DNA of 64,000 nt, taken from a virus. This document shows, piece by piece, positions 7,461-15,565 of the stretch. The number at the start of each line of letters is the position of its first letter. Position 1 is the stretch's first letter. The notes under the pieces are model-generated. The model searched no databases. It saw only the letters and a list, made by a program, of their open reading frames with translations, and was not told the DNA's origin. Where the stretch lies: IMG/VR virus record IMGVR_UViG_3300042868_009486, positions 1 to 64,000 of that record. The stretch is one strand, 5' to 3'. The translations under genes were made by a program, and so were the position numbers.

Positions 7461-8585
7461 ATGAGCTTACAAGTTGCAAATGATTTAGTAATTAAATTTA
7501 ATAATGGGGATTATTTAGACGATATTGAACCATATTTTAATGATTTAATAACTTTTTTTAGGTATCTTAAAAAATATGACCTATTAGATGAAATTGAATT
7601 GGGTAATATACCATCTCGTGATTTTGATGAAGAATTGTGGGAGTTTGTTGTTGAAAATGACCTTATATCAAATTCAGATTACAATTACTTACCTGAAGAA
7701 TTAAAAAATTATTTTCTATTATATGAATTAGAGAATAACTATGAATGGGTTATGGAGTATATTACAAATAATCTCATTACTGATGTAGATAAAAGACAGG
7801 ATGGTTTTTATTTATATTTAAAAGATAAAGAGGATTTATCTAATCTTTTTTGTGGGTCAAATCGTGATGGTGGGGCCAGATATGTTGCAAAAATGGTTTT
7901 AAGTGAAGATGGTTTGGGACATGAATGGTATTTTGATTATAATAGAAAACCATTTGACACCATAGATGAATTAGATGAAACGAATTTTACCGCATTAAAA
8001 GACATTATATTCAAAGAAATAGGAAATAAGGAATTATCCTTAGAAGATTACAACTCCGATTTTTTTGAGAGTCTATCTGAAGAACAAGGAACTGAAGGTT
8101 ATTTTAGAATAACTGCAGAAGACATTACTGAATTACTTAAAGACCAAGATGCTATTAATGAATTATGTAAAAATGATTTAGACGAGTTAGGTTCTAATCT
8201 AATAAGTGTATATCATTGGGCTGAAAATGGTGCTTACGAAGATGAGGTATATGATTATGTTTTTGGGGGTTTAGAGGAGTATTTTGAAGGTAGAATTACC
8301 GATGTTCCGAGAGAGGTAACTAAAACTGATGGTTCTAAAGTAACTAGATATGACCAATACATTAAAATTAGAGATTTTCAATCAATAATTAAAACATTTT
8401 TAGAAAACACCAAAGGTCAGGTATATAATGATTCCCATTTAGAGTATTACGGTGATTTTATCGAACTACTTGTTGGAATGATTAATAACGATGAAGTTGA
8501 ATGTATTAATTTTAGAGTACCTGAATATCCTGATTGGTCAAGAACAACAAAAAATATAAACGAAATGTTTAATGATTATATTTAA
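7461..8585 (+). CDS. Large acidic protein of unknown function
   Basis: 374 aa, acidic and Tyr/Asp/Glu-rich with few basic residues. The segment DLSNLFCGSNRDGGARYVAKMVL around residue 125 is the most distinctive part. It follows the nuclease by two nt and is in the same operon. No tag, no signal peptide, no recognised domain. Confidence 0.65.
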   Translation: MSLQVANDLVIKFNNGDYLDDIEPYFNDLITFFRYLKKYDLLDEIELGNIPSRDFDEELWEFVVENDLISNSDYNYLPEELKNYFLLYELENNYEWVMEYITNNLITDVDKRQDGFYLYLKDKEDLSNLFCGSNRDGGARYVAKMVLSEDGLGHEWYFDYNRKPFDTIDELDETNFTALKDIIFKEIGNKELSLEDYNSDFFESLSEEQGTEGYFRITAEDITELLKDQDAINELCKNDLDELGSNLISVYHWAENGAYEDEVYDYVFGGLEEYFEGRITDVPREVTKTDGSKVTRYDQYIKIRDFQSIIKTFLENTKGQVYNDSHLEYYGDFIELLVGMINNDEVECINFRVPEYPDWSRTTKNINEMFNDYI

Positions 8586-8591
8586 TATTAT

Positions 8592-9620
8592 ATGAGTAAT
8601 TACCATTTTGATAACGCCGAAAAAAAATTAATGATTGCTGAATCAATCTTAAATGAGATGTCCGATAAAGAATTGGAAAGATTAATGGCTCGTGAGTTAC
8701 AAAAAATTAGATTAATACCATTGGATATGTTTGCAGCAAAAGAGGCTATATCTAATATTATTACTGCTGAAGTATCAAGAGGTACCATTAACTTCAATCG
8801 ACAGATTACAGGTTTAATGTCTTTAGACCTATCAACCGTAACACTTAGAAATAAATTTAGATTTGATAACTACTACAGAAGATTTGTAAACTCTAGAAGT
8901 CGTGGATTTGATTTTGAAGGACTCATTGCGGGTCTTTTAGATGCTGAAATATCAGAGAGTAAGATATCACCTTATGATATCATCACGACGGACGGTGGTT
9001 TACAATCACTTAAAACATTAAATTCATTAAGTGAATCACCAGTATTGAAATCAATTAAAACAAACTTTAAATACTATTTAGAAAATTTCCAAGGAGATGA
9101 TGAGTATAGAAGAGAATTGGAGTCAATAATAAAACAAGATAATCCGTTAAGGTTTTTAGTTGATAGCTCAGACCCAATATTTTTAGATATTGCAAAAGAC
9201 ATATTGATAAATGCATTATCTGAAATCGACGGAATGTTGGTTGGTATACCAATGAAAGATCAAAGAATTAAAATGTTCTATTTTAGTAAGGAAAAATTAA
9301 TTGAACTTGGTTTGCAAGCAGGAATGATTATGGCTCCTAAATCAAAAGGGGCAATGCAAATAAGATTTTCGTCAAAAATTTTTAAAGACCCGACAATTAG
9401 TGGTGAGTTACTTTTTCCCGACCTGACAAAAAAGGATTATGAAAATTTTCTAATAGGTGACGACAACACTACTCGAACAATCCAAACTTTAGATGCCTTC
9501 GGTAGAAAGTACGGGATTAATGGTTTAGGTAGACAATTACCCCAAGATGTTGTAATGGATTTAGCAAAGAGTGAATCATTTATTACTGATATGAGTTTTA
9601 TTATAGGTGACAAAAAATGA
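8592..9620 (+). CDS. Protein of unknown function, possible nuclease-like fold
   Basis: 342 aa. The first 30 residues (ending IAESILNEMSDKE) are helical and include ILNE, which could serve as a tag cut site. Residues 95-135 (RGFDFEGLIAGLLDAE, then YDIITTDGGLQSLKTL) have the order E...D...x-S-L-K that can be read as a degenerate PD-(D/E)XK core. I regard this as a weak guess. The stop overlaps the next start (AAAATGA). Confidence 0.5.
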   Translation: MSNYHFDNAEKKLMIAESILNEMSDKELERLMARELQKIRLIPLDMFAAKEAISNIITAEVSRGTINFNRQITGLMSLDLSTVTLRNKFRFDNYYRRFVNSRSRGFDFEGLIAGLLDAEISESKISPYDIITTDGGLQSLKTLNSLSESPVLKSIKTNFKYYLENFQGDDEYRRELESIIKQDNPLRFLVDSSDPIFLDIAKDILINALSEIDGMLVGIPMKDQRIKMFYFSKEKLIELGLQAGMIMAPKSKGAMQIRFSSKIFKDPTISGELLFPDLTKKDYENFLIGDDNTTRTIQTLDAFGRKYGINGLGRQLPQDVVMDLAKSESFITDMSFIIGDKK

Positions 9621-9865
9621 AAATAATAATAACAGAAGATCAATTAGAGGAGGTGATAAGGAGGACTATTCAAAAAGGAAACTCTAAAAAACTTGTAGGT
9701 AAATCTAAAATGAAAACACCAATAGGGAAAATCGGAATACACCTTCCAATTATGGGGGAGGATGATCTTGAAGAAAAATGGTCCGAAAAATATAAAAAAA
9801 GTATCAATTGTAATAACCCAAAAGGTTTTTCACAGAAAGCTCATTGCCAAGGAAGAAAAAAATGA
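9617..9865 (+). CDS. Small tagged protein with C-terminal Cys/basic motif
   Basis: 82 aa. MKIIITEDQLEEVIRRTIQK is the MKIIITESQ-type tag fused to the helical part of the VxRxI type. The C-terminus NCNNPKGFSQKAHCQGRKK is a compact Cys-x(n)-GFSQKAxC-basic motif that I have seen at the ends of several unrelated phage proteins. Lys-rich overall, so nucleic-acid or scaffold association is possible. Confidence 0.6.
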   Translation: MKIIITEDQLEEVIRRTIQKGNSKKLVGKSKMKTPIGKIGIHLPIMGEDDLEEKWSEKYKKSINCNNPKGFSQKAHCQGRKK

Positions 9866-9872
9866 TTTGAAA

Positions 9873-9904
9873 TTTGATATTTCAAAAAAAGTTATTTAGA
9901 TTTG
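9873..9904 (+). promoter_or_regulatory. Host-type promoter TTTG-N20-TAGATTTG
   Basis: TTTG at 9873-9876, a 20-nt spacer and TAgaTTTG at 9897-9904 make a near-ideal Bacteroidota promoter. The following TTAATCATTTAA recurs after two other host-type promoters (14658 and 31627). Confidence 0.75.
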
Positions 9905-9939
9905 TACTATTATTAATCATTTAAAAATAAACAAAAAAT

Positions 9940-10188
9940 ATGGCAACAAAATCAGGACAAAAAGGTCGTTACATCTGTAAGGTAGGTTTTTATGACATCT
10001 ACGCTAAAGACACAATGAGAGCAAAAACAAATCGTAGACCAGGGTCTTCTGAAGTTGAAGTAAAATCAACAGAGTATGTTGTACTACATGCAAAAAAAGT
10101 AATCGAGAAAGGATTAAAGACAAAAGACTTGGCCGTAACTAAAGCAACCGAGTTACTTGGGTCAAAAAAAGAGATCTACGGTATTTAG
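9940..10188 (+). CDS. Small basic untagged protein
   Basis: 82 aa, Lys/Thr-rich (MATKSGQKGRYICKVGFYD). Codon use is richer in G/C-ending codons than the neighbours, which suggests high expression. It stands alone between a strong host-type promoter and a perfect terminator, so it is an independent, probably early, transcription unit. No homologue is recognised. A small nucleic-acid-binding protein is possible from its charge. Confidence 0.65.
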   Translation: MATKSGQKGRYICKVGFYDIYAKDTMRAKTNRRPGSSEVEVKSTEYVVLHAKKVIEKGLKTKDLAVTKATELLGSKKEIYGI

Positions 10189-10210
10189 TATTTAATTATA
10201 TATAGATTGA

Positions 10211-10234
10211 AGTCAGGGAGACCTGACTTTTTTT
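10211..10234 (+). terminator. Rho-independent terminator
   Basis: Perfect 7-bp stem AGTCAGG (10211-10217) and CCTGACT (10222-10228) with a GAGA loop and a T run. It ends the 9940 unit. Confidence 0.9.
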
Positions 10235-10256
10235 ATGCTTGAAATATTTATCTTAT

Positions 10257-10817
10257 ATGAAAATCATAATTACAGAATCACAATATAAATTAATAGAATC
10301 TTATTCTGAAGAAGAAAAAAAGTTTAAAAAGTTATTTTTTAAAATTTGGCAAAACGAATTGGACAGTACTGGTACAATAGATTTCGATCCAAAAATTGCT
10401 GACTACGTAAATTATAATCCACAAGACAGGAAAGAAATTTACGAAATGTATAGGGATTTTCTTGGTGGTTGGGATAAAATGATAGAAAAGTCATACCAAC
10501 TAATGGATAGAACATTTGACACTATGGATTATGATTTTAGGGGTGGATATAATTTTAAGTTTAAACCGCAGTTTCATAGTGACTATGAAGAAGATAATTT
10601 GATATTTGTTAATGGACCAATTGAAAGTGACGGTAAAGTAACTTTAATAATGACTGATGGCGAAACCCACTATTTAAAAGATTTAGAAGAAAATGAAGAC
10701 TTGTGGTGGGAAATTGATAGTGAAATTAAATCAGTAATTGAAGATATATTATATCAAGAAGTTACTAAAAAAACAGGAATAATGGTTGAGACAAATTTAT
10801 GTTGGATAAAAGAATGA
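10257..10817 (+). CDS. Tagged protein, paralogue of the 12482 gene
   Basis: 186 aa from ATG 10257; the start is fixed by the tag MKIIITESQYKLIES and the late-type box at 10245-10251, five nt upstream. The body (FFKIWQNELDSTGTIDFDP, then YEMYRDFLGGWDKMIEKSY) matches the order of the 12482 protein (YSFWDRQKKNGEEPFLDE, then WYRYNGGREILYDKLVKE), so the two arose by duplication. Unknown function. First gene of a five-gene tagged operon running to 13066. Confidence 0.65.
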   Translation: MKIIITESQYKLIESYSEEEKKFKKLFFKIWQNELDSTGTIDFDPKIADYVNYNPQDRKEIYEMYRDFLGGWDKMIEKSYQLMDRTFDTMDYDFRGGYNFKFKPQFHSDYEEDNLIFVNGPIESDGKVTLIMTDGETHYLKDLEENEDLWWEIDSEIKSVIEDILYQEVTKKTGIMVETNLCWIKE

Positions 10818-11218
10818 AAATAATAATCACAGAAAGTCAGTATAGAATATTGTTGGAGTCAAATACAGATTCCATGCAAAGTCTTATTGACATGGCTTTT
10901 GATCAGGTAAAAGAAAATTGTGAAGGTGGATATTATATTAGATCACATCAAAATCTTATTTGTGACCCTGTAGATATGATTGAAGAAATTAAAGTAGTGG
11001 ACGTATCAAAAGTAACATCTATGGATTATTTTGAAAAAAATAAAATGGAAGTTATACACATAAAAGTTAACTGTTATGTTGATTCAATAAATGAATATAA
11101 TAATTTAGATAATTTTATTTATGAACTACAAGCAGAGGCAAGAAACATTATTGGTGGTAGATTCATTACTATAGAAATAGGAGAAATAATTAATAAAAGA
11201 AAAGACTTCAATTGGTAA
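10814..11218 (+). CDS. Tagged protein of unknown function
   Basis: 134 aa. Begins MKIIITESQYRILLES, with a predicted cut near LES (residue 16). The ATG overlaps the upstream stop (ATGA). Small alpha/beta body with three cysteines (residues 39-55 and 95), no recognised fold. Confidence 0.65.
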   Translation: MKIIITESQYRILLESNTDSMQSLIDMAFDQVKENCEGGYYIRSHQNLICDPVDMIEEIKVVDVSKVTSMDYFEKNKMEVIHIKVNCYVDSINEYNNLDNFIYELQAEARNIIGGRFITIEIGEIINKRKDFNW

Positions 11219-11595
11219 TGAAAATAATAATTACAGAGAACCAACTTAATGAAATGGAAAAACACATTTATGATTATATAAATGATTTGTACGATGTAAG
11301 TGATATATCTTATGGTGAACAGGAAATCTATGATTTTGATAACCGTGAGTATGTTATGTCAGACAATATTTACTTTTATAGTGGGGACTTTAGTTACGGG
11401 AAAATGGAATTTGTTTTATACCAACAAGGATATGAAACAATAGGGGATGAAAGAATATTGGTAGGTCCGGTATTATTTATTGAAGACGAAAATAAAATAG
11501 AATTATTGAGTCAATTTGGTGAATTGTGGAAACCTGTGTTTAAAAAATGGTTTAAAGATAATTTTAACTATGATATTAAAACAATTGATGCATGA
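11218..11595 (+). CDS. Tagged protein of unknown function
   Basis: 125 aa from the ATG at 11218 (TAATG overlap), which places the tag MKIIITENQLNEMEKH at the very N-terminus. The body is Tyr/Asp-rich and acidic (YGEQEIYDFDNREYVMSDN) and predicted beta-rich. ATGA overlap with the lysozyme downstream. Confidence 0.65.
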   Translation: MKIIITENQLNEMEKHIYDYINDLYDVSDISYGEQEIYDFDNREYVMSDNIYFYSGDFSYGKMEFVLYQQGYETIGDERILVGPVLFIEDENKIELLSQFGELWKPVFKKWFKDNFNYDIKTIDA

Positions 11596-12485
11596 AAATC
11601 ATAATTACAGAATCACAATTAAAAATGTTGACAGAAGCAACATCTTTAGCTGATGACGAAGATTTTAGAGAAACAATCAAATCATATGAGAACGAGGTTG
11701 TTGATGCGACAGGAAAACATTATGTATTTGATGACAAGGACCCTAAAAATCCAAAGACATTTGTTAGTTCATCAAATAAAAAAAGAGGTGGAACTTTAAC
11801 GATTGGATGGGGGCATACTGGTCCTGAAGCAAAGGTTGGTGCAAAGATTACAAAAACAAAGGCAGAACAACTTCTTACATTGGATATTATAAATGAAGAA
11901 AAGAAAACAAAAAACTTATTTCCTAAATACGACACTTACCCAACTTATATAAAAAAAGCTCTTGTTAATTCAGTTTATAGAGGAGAAGCAAAAAAAGGTT
12001 ATAAATGGGTTGAGGCAATTAATGCTGGTAATTGGGATGATGCTGCGGCAAAATATCTACAAGGTTGGAACATTGATTTCTCACAAGCAAATGACCCAAG
12101 ATATAAAGGTGGTGTTGCTGATAGAATGGTTACTAATCAAGAAGCCTTTAAAAAATATGCTAAAGAATTGAAGGGAGATAAAAAAACTAACTCAGATAAA
12201 AAACCACAATCAAATAATAGTAAAGAAACTGAAAAACAGAGGTGTTTAAAAATGGAACCCATAGATGCGGCAAAAAGACCCGAATGTGATAAGTATTTCA
12301 AAAATGATTACTATATGGATTACGGGTATGATTTCTCAAAAGAATTTTATACAGTAAAATCAGGTGATACACTTTCTAAAATAGCGTCTCGATACGATAA
12401 AAGTGTTACTGTAGATAGTTTAAAAAAATTAAACGACTTGAAATCAGATAAAATAGAAGTTGGGCAAAAAATAAAAATCAAATGA
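11592..12485 (+). CDS. Tagged GH24-type lysozyme with LysM domain
   Basis: 297 aa. Residues 1-16 are a tag (MKIIITESQLKMLTEA). Residues 25-170 fit a T4-type (GH24) lysozyme: candidate catalytic Glu33 in SYENEV, then LTIGWGH at 69-75, the family's best conserved block. A low-complexity Lys/Ser linker follows (178-200), then a LysM peptidoglycan-binding domain at the C-terminus (FYTVKSGDTLSKIASRY to the end). It would cleave the MurNAc-GlcNAc bond. The tag argues for a virion-borne enzyme that opens the wall on entry rather than a free endolysin. The first part of the fold is longer than in T4 lysozyme. Confidence 0.8.
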   Translation: MKIIITESQLKMLTEATSLADDEDFRETIKSYENEVVDATGKHYVFDDKDPKNPKTFVSSSNKKRGGTLTIGWGHTGPEAKVGAKITKTKAEQLLTLDIINEEKKTKNLFPKYDTYPTYIKKALVNSVYRGEAKKGYKWVEAINAGNWDDAAAKYLQGWNIDFSQANDPRYKGGVADRMVTNQEAFKKYAKELKGDKKTNSDKKPQSNNSKETEKQRCLKMEPIDAAKRPECDKYFKNDYYMDYGYDFSKEFYTVKSGDTLSKIASRYDKSVTVDSLKKLNDLKSDKIEVGQKIKIK

Positions 12486-13066
12486 ATATTCTAATTACAG
12501 AAGCACAATATAGTAAACTCACCGAAGACAATCTTCGTGAGTTCTTGTATTCTTTTTGGGACAGACAAAAAAAGAATGGGGAAGAACCTTTTTTGGATGA
12601 GATGTTATACCACGTTTTAGGTATTACAAAAAATAGTATAGAAGATTACCAACAAGTTAGACCGATATGGTATCGTTATAATGGTGGTAGAGAAATATTA
12701 TACGATAAATTAGTTAAGGAAATAAGTGATAAAACATTCAGATTACAAGACGACTCACAGAATTTAAACGCCGATTTTAAAGTTGTTGGATTTGATAGTT
12801 ATGAACTGAGTATCAAAATGGAAGTTGTCCTTTTAATGTTAGATGTGGACGGTAATGGTGAAATTGAAGCATTAATTTATGAAGATGATTACGGAGAAAA
12901 TTACCGAATGGAAATAGTTTCAATTTATGAAGCGTTAAACATTGCAAGAGAGTTTTACGAGACAGGTGATTTAACAGGTTATCTTAGAAGTGTAGCTTAC
13001 GATTATTTTTATAATTTACTTGAAAAATACGGATTACCAATCGATGTTGAAGTTGACATAAAATAA
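12482..13066 (+). CDS. Tagged protein, paralogue of the 10257 gene
   Basis: 194 aa with the tag MNILITEAQYSKLTED. See 10257 for the shared body motifs. The central LLMLDVDGNGEIEALIYEDD has an EF-hand-like DxDGNG loop, but only one, and it could be coincidental. Overlaps the lysozyme gene by four nt and closes the operon. Confidence 0.6.
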   Translation: MNILITEAQYSKLTEDNLREFLYSFWDRQKKNGEEPFLDEMLYHVLGITKNSIEDYQQVRPIWYRYNGGREILYDKLVKEISDKTFRLQDDSQNLNADFKVVGFDSYELSIKMEVVLLMLDVDGNGEIEALIYEDDYGENYRMEIVSIYEALNIAREFYETGDLTGYLRSVAYDYFYNLLEKYGLPIDVEVDIK

Positions 13067-13090
13067 AATATATTTTATATTTTTAATACT

Positions 13091-13351
13091 ATGAAAACAT
13101 TCCGTCAAGAACTCAGAAATTGGTTGAAAGAAAAAAAACAAAACGAAGAAAGTTTGGACCACTCAACCTTGTTAGAAGAAATCATTGTAAAAGTTAATGA
13201 ACTTGAAAAAGTGGAGGAAGACTCGATCAATCGTGCTTACCATCGAGGACACATGGATGGTGAAAGTAAAAAAAATCCAGCAAGTAATTATTATGCAAAC
13301 ACACATAAATCAATGAGTATATTTAGAAAGATGCTCAAAAAAAACAAATAA
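13091..13351 (+). CDS. Small helical protein, possibly tagged
   Basis: 86 aa. MKTFRQELRNWLKE could be a tag (basic amphipathic helix ending LKE). The rest is a charged coiled-coil-like helix (LLEEIIVKVNELEKVEEDS) with a basic tail. It is one base from the thioredoxin gene, so they are co-transcribed. Confidence 0.6.
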   Translation: MKTFRQELRNWLKEKKQNEESLDHSTLLEEIIVKVNELEKVEEDSINRAYHRGHMDGESKKNPASNYYANTHKSMSIFRKMLKKNK

Positions 13352-13352
13352 A

Positions 13353-13670
13353 ATGGAAATTACAAACAACGAATTAAAACAAAAATTAAATAACGGTGAG
13401 AAAGTTATCGTTGAATTTTGGGCGCCTTGGTGTGGTCCGTGTAAAATGTTGAAACCTGTGTTCGAAAGAGTTGCAACAAGTAACACTACAGGTATTCAAA
13501 TGTATACAATGAATATTGAAGAAGGTAATAATAAAGAGATTGCAATTGAGTATGGTGTTCGTAGCATTCCTGCGATCAAATCATTTGATGGTTCAGAGTT
13601 AAGAGAAACATCTGTTGGTGTTGTATCGGAAGAAAGAATTAAAGAATTAGTATCAAGTTTAGTTTTGTAA
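13353..13670 (+). CDS. trxA: Thioredoxin
   Basis: 105 aa, the usual length. The active site WAPWCGPCKM has C27 and C30, the cis-Pro block is GVRSIPAIKSF around residue 70, and the core beta-alpha order is complete. A cytosolic dithiol-disulphide reductase that could supply electrons to a phage ribonucleotide reductase or act as a folding or processivity partner (T7 recruits the host's). No tag, no signal peptide. Lies one base after the 13091 gene. Confidence 0.92.
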   Translation: MEITNNELKQKLNNGEKVIVEFWAPWCGPCKMLKPVFERVATSNTTGIQMYTMNIEEGNNKEIAIEYGVRSIPAIKSFDGSELRETSVGVVSEERIKELVSSLVL

Positions 13671-13686
13671 AAAAAATAAAAAACAT

Positions 13687-13717
13687 TTTGTAGATTGAGA
13701 AAAAGTATATATCTTTG
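13687..13717 (+). promoter_or_regulatory. Host-type promoter TTTG-N19-TATCTTTG
   Basis: TTTG at 13687-13690, 19-nt spacer, TATCTTTG at 13710-13717. Drives the 13742 peptide and DUF932 gene. Confidence 0.75.
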
Positions 13718-13741
13718 TTGAAGTTAAATGATTTAGAAATT

Positions 13742-13855
13742 ATGAAACAGGTGGAATTAACAATACAAGAAATTTGGCAAGCTACTCGACCTGTAGTGTA
13801 TAAGAGTAAAAAATCATATTCCAGAAAACAGAAACATAAAAACAAAAATATATGA
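13742..13855 (+). CDS. 37-aa basic peptide
   Basis: Small ORF (MKQVELTIQEIWQATR, then a Lys/Arg-rich tail SKKSYSRKQKHKNKN) directly behind a strong promoter and overlapping the DUF932 start (ATATGATGA). Position and coupling favour a real gene, perhaps a DNA-binding peptide or a leader peptide. No homologue is recognised. Confidence 0.5.
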   Translation: MKQVELTIQEIWQATRPVVYKSKKSYSRKQKHKNKNI

Positions 13856-14604
13856 TGACACTCAACGACTTAAAATCCACAACACCCGCAGTGTTTGCAA
13901 CTGCACCATCTCCAAAAATGTCTGACAAGTATGTATTCGTACCTACGATGGACATCATGGAAAACTTCGAACTAGAAGGTTGGGAACTAGCAACAGCAAG
14001 ACAAGTAGGTAAGGGATTACATTCAATTCACGAGTTACGATTTCGTAACGGACAATTACCAAAAGTAGGTGACACATTAGTTGAAGCGGTAATTAAAAAC
14101 TCACACAACGGAATGGCAACATTCTCTGTAAGTGCAGGACTTCACCGTTTGGTTTGTTCCAACGGTCTAACAGTACCAACAGCATTATCAGAGTCATTTA
14201 AACTCCGTCACTCAAGATTTGATTTGGATGAAGTTAAACGATTGACTGAAAGTTTTGCGGGACGACTACCAAAGATTGAAGGATCTGTTAATCGCATGAT
14301 GGAACGAGAGCTCTCAACCGATGAAAAAATTGATTTCTTACGACAGTCTGCTGAGATCCGTTTTGGAAAAGAAAAAGTTCTCAAGGACATGGAGATTGTA
14401 GGACTTTTGACACCTAATCGTGATGAAGATCAAGGTGATGATATGTGGAAAGTGTTCAATGTAGTACAAGAAAAATATGTTCGAGGTGGTGTTGAAATGA
14501 CCACACAAAGAGGTAGAAGATCTAAACTCCGTGGACTACAGAACATTATCGCGGTTAATCAAGTGAATACAAAACTTTGGGAGTTGGCTGAGTCAATGTG
14601 TTAA
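13852..14604 (+). CDS. DUF932-family phage/plasmid-like protein
   Basis: 250 aa (start 13852; the adjacent ATG 13855 is equally possible). The layout YVFVPTMDIMENFELEGW, then HELRFRNG, FSVSAGLHRLVCSNGL and the long helical C-terminus is that of the DUF932 / TIGR03299 family, common on phages and plasmids of Bacteroidota and beyond. Biochemical role unknown. Expressed from the host-type promoter at 13687 and closed by a terminator, so likely early. No tag. Confidence 0.8.
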   Translation: MMTLNDLKSTTPAVFATAPSPKMSDKYVFVPTMDIMENFELEGWELATARQVGKGLHSIHELRFRNGQLPKVGDTLVEAVIKNSHNGMATFSVSAGLHRLVCSNGLTVPTALSESFKLRHSRFDLDEVKRLTESFAGRLPKIEGSVNRMMERELSTDEKIDFLRQSAEIRFGKEKVLKDMEIVGLLTPNRDEDQGDDMWKVFNVVQEKYVRGGVEMTTQRGRRSKLRGLQNIIAVNQVNTKLWELAESMC

Positions 14605-14610
14605 AAAAAT

Positions 14611-14639
14611 AATCCTCACAAATGTGGGGATTTTTTTTG
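14611..14639 (+). terminator. Terminator overlapping the next promoter
   Basis: AATCCTCACA (14611-14620) pairs with TGTGGGGATT (14623-14632), with one G-T pair, followed by T6. The T run plus G (14636-14639) doubles as the -33 TTTG of the next promoter. Confidence 0.8.
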
Positions 14640-14690
14640 CAGTTCGGAAAAGTTGACTATCTTTGTATTGTAATCATTTAAACCCCATCA
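14636..14690 (+). promoter_or_regulatory. Host-type promoter with conserved 5' leader
   Basis: TTTG 14636-14639, 18-nt spacer, TATCTTTG 14658-14665. The transcribed leader (TATTGTAATCATTTAA then CCCCATCACA) is nearly identical to the one before the 31664 gene. Confidence 0.8.
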
Positions 14691-14693
14691 CAT

Positions 14694-15422
14694 ATGTCAA
14701 CTACCACTCAAGTTCAAAACTACCAAGGTCATAACTCTTTCATCTTAAGAATGAAAGATGTAATCGCTAAATATGGTTCATTAACCGCAAACCAAGCGGC
14801 TGCGGTTGAGAAGATTCTAAACGCTCCTGTTGAGGCAAAACAAGTCGAGATGACTGAGGATATGAAAAAAATCCAAGCGTACGAAGGGACCAATTCTTTT
14901 GTTAAAGAAATCCAATCTAAACTTGAGAAGTTCGGTAAGTTGACAGATAAACAAATATCTGCCGCGATCACACAAATCCAAAAAGAGGAAACCAAAAACG
15001 CAACCGTTCTCATGAACATCCCTCTTGAAGGTGACACCATCATCGTTGGTCGAAATATCGGTCAGAAGATGAAAGAGGATTACAACCTCCAATTCAACCC
15101 AACACTTTTAGACATCACTAAAGTTTTGGCGGTATCACCTAAAGCTGTTAAGTTCTCAGGTAAGATGACTGTAAAACGAGGAGACATCTGTGTATGTTGC
15201 GGTAAAACACTAACTGATGAGTTTTCAATGTTGACTAAGATGGGTAAGACTTGTGCTAAACACATGAAAGTTGAATACATCACTGACAAAACACAAGCGG
15301 ACCGTTTCCGTAACGATTACCTTAAACGAGTTGAGGAAATTGGTGAGATGGTGTTTTGGGTTCCAAAACGACAAATCAAAAAATGGGAAGGAAATGGTGA
15401 CCTTCTTCTTCAGATGATATAA
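14694..15422 (+). CDS. Two-repeat protein with C-terminal Cys4-type zinc site
   Basis: 242 aa. Residues 8-43 and 64-97 are two copies of one repeat (YQGHNSFILRM...YGSLTANQAAAVEKIL and YEGTNSFVKEI...FGKLTDKQISAAITQI), a helix-turn-helix-sized module also seen in phage proteins that bind nucleic acid. A zinc-like site follows at about 163-184 (CVCCGKTLTDE...GKTCAKHM). Untagged, strongly promoted, terminator behind it: an independent, probably early unit. DNA or RNA binding is inferred. Confidence 0.65.
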   Translation: MSTTTQVQNYQGHNSFILRMKDVIAKYGSLTANQAAAVEKILNAPVEAKQVEMTEDMKKIQAYEGTNSFVKEIQSKLEKFGKLTDKQISAAITQIQKEETKNATVLMNIPLEGDTIIVGRNIGQKMKEDYNLQFNPTLLDITKVLAVSPKAVKFSGKMTVKRGDICVCCGKTLTDEFSMLTKMGKTCAKHMKVEYITDKTQADRFRNDYLKRVEEIGEMVFWVPKRQIKKWEGNGDLLLQMI

Positions 15423-15427
15423 GAAAC

Positions 15428-15456
15428 AACCCCACTTGAAAAGGTGGGGTTTTTTG
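15428..15456 (+). terminator. Rho-independent terminator
   Basis: Ten-base-pair stem AACCCCACTT (15428-15437) / AGGTGGGGTT (15442-15451), GAAA loop, T run. Confidence 0.9.
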
Positions 15457-15565
15457 CTACCTTAATGTTAACAAACTTTATCCTTTCGTTAAACATTTCG
15501 TAGATTGGTGACATATACAATTTTAATTAGTATCTATTGGTAAATAAAAACTAAAAAATTAATTT

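Noticed and set aside
8880-9020. Second PD-(D/E)XK nuclease in the 8592 protein
   Set aside because: The residues can be lined up only loosely and the spacing is unusual, so I kept it as a remark in the feature and not as a finding.
12800-12860. EF-hand calcium site in the 12482 protein
   Set aside because: Only one loop-like DxDGNG is present, without the flanking helices expected of an EF-hand. Probably chance in an acidic protein.
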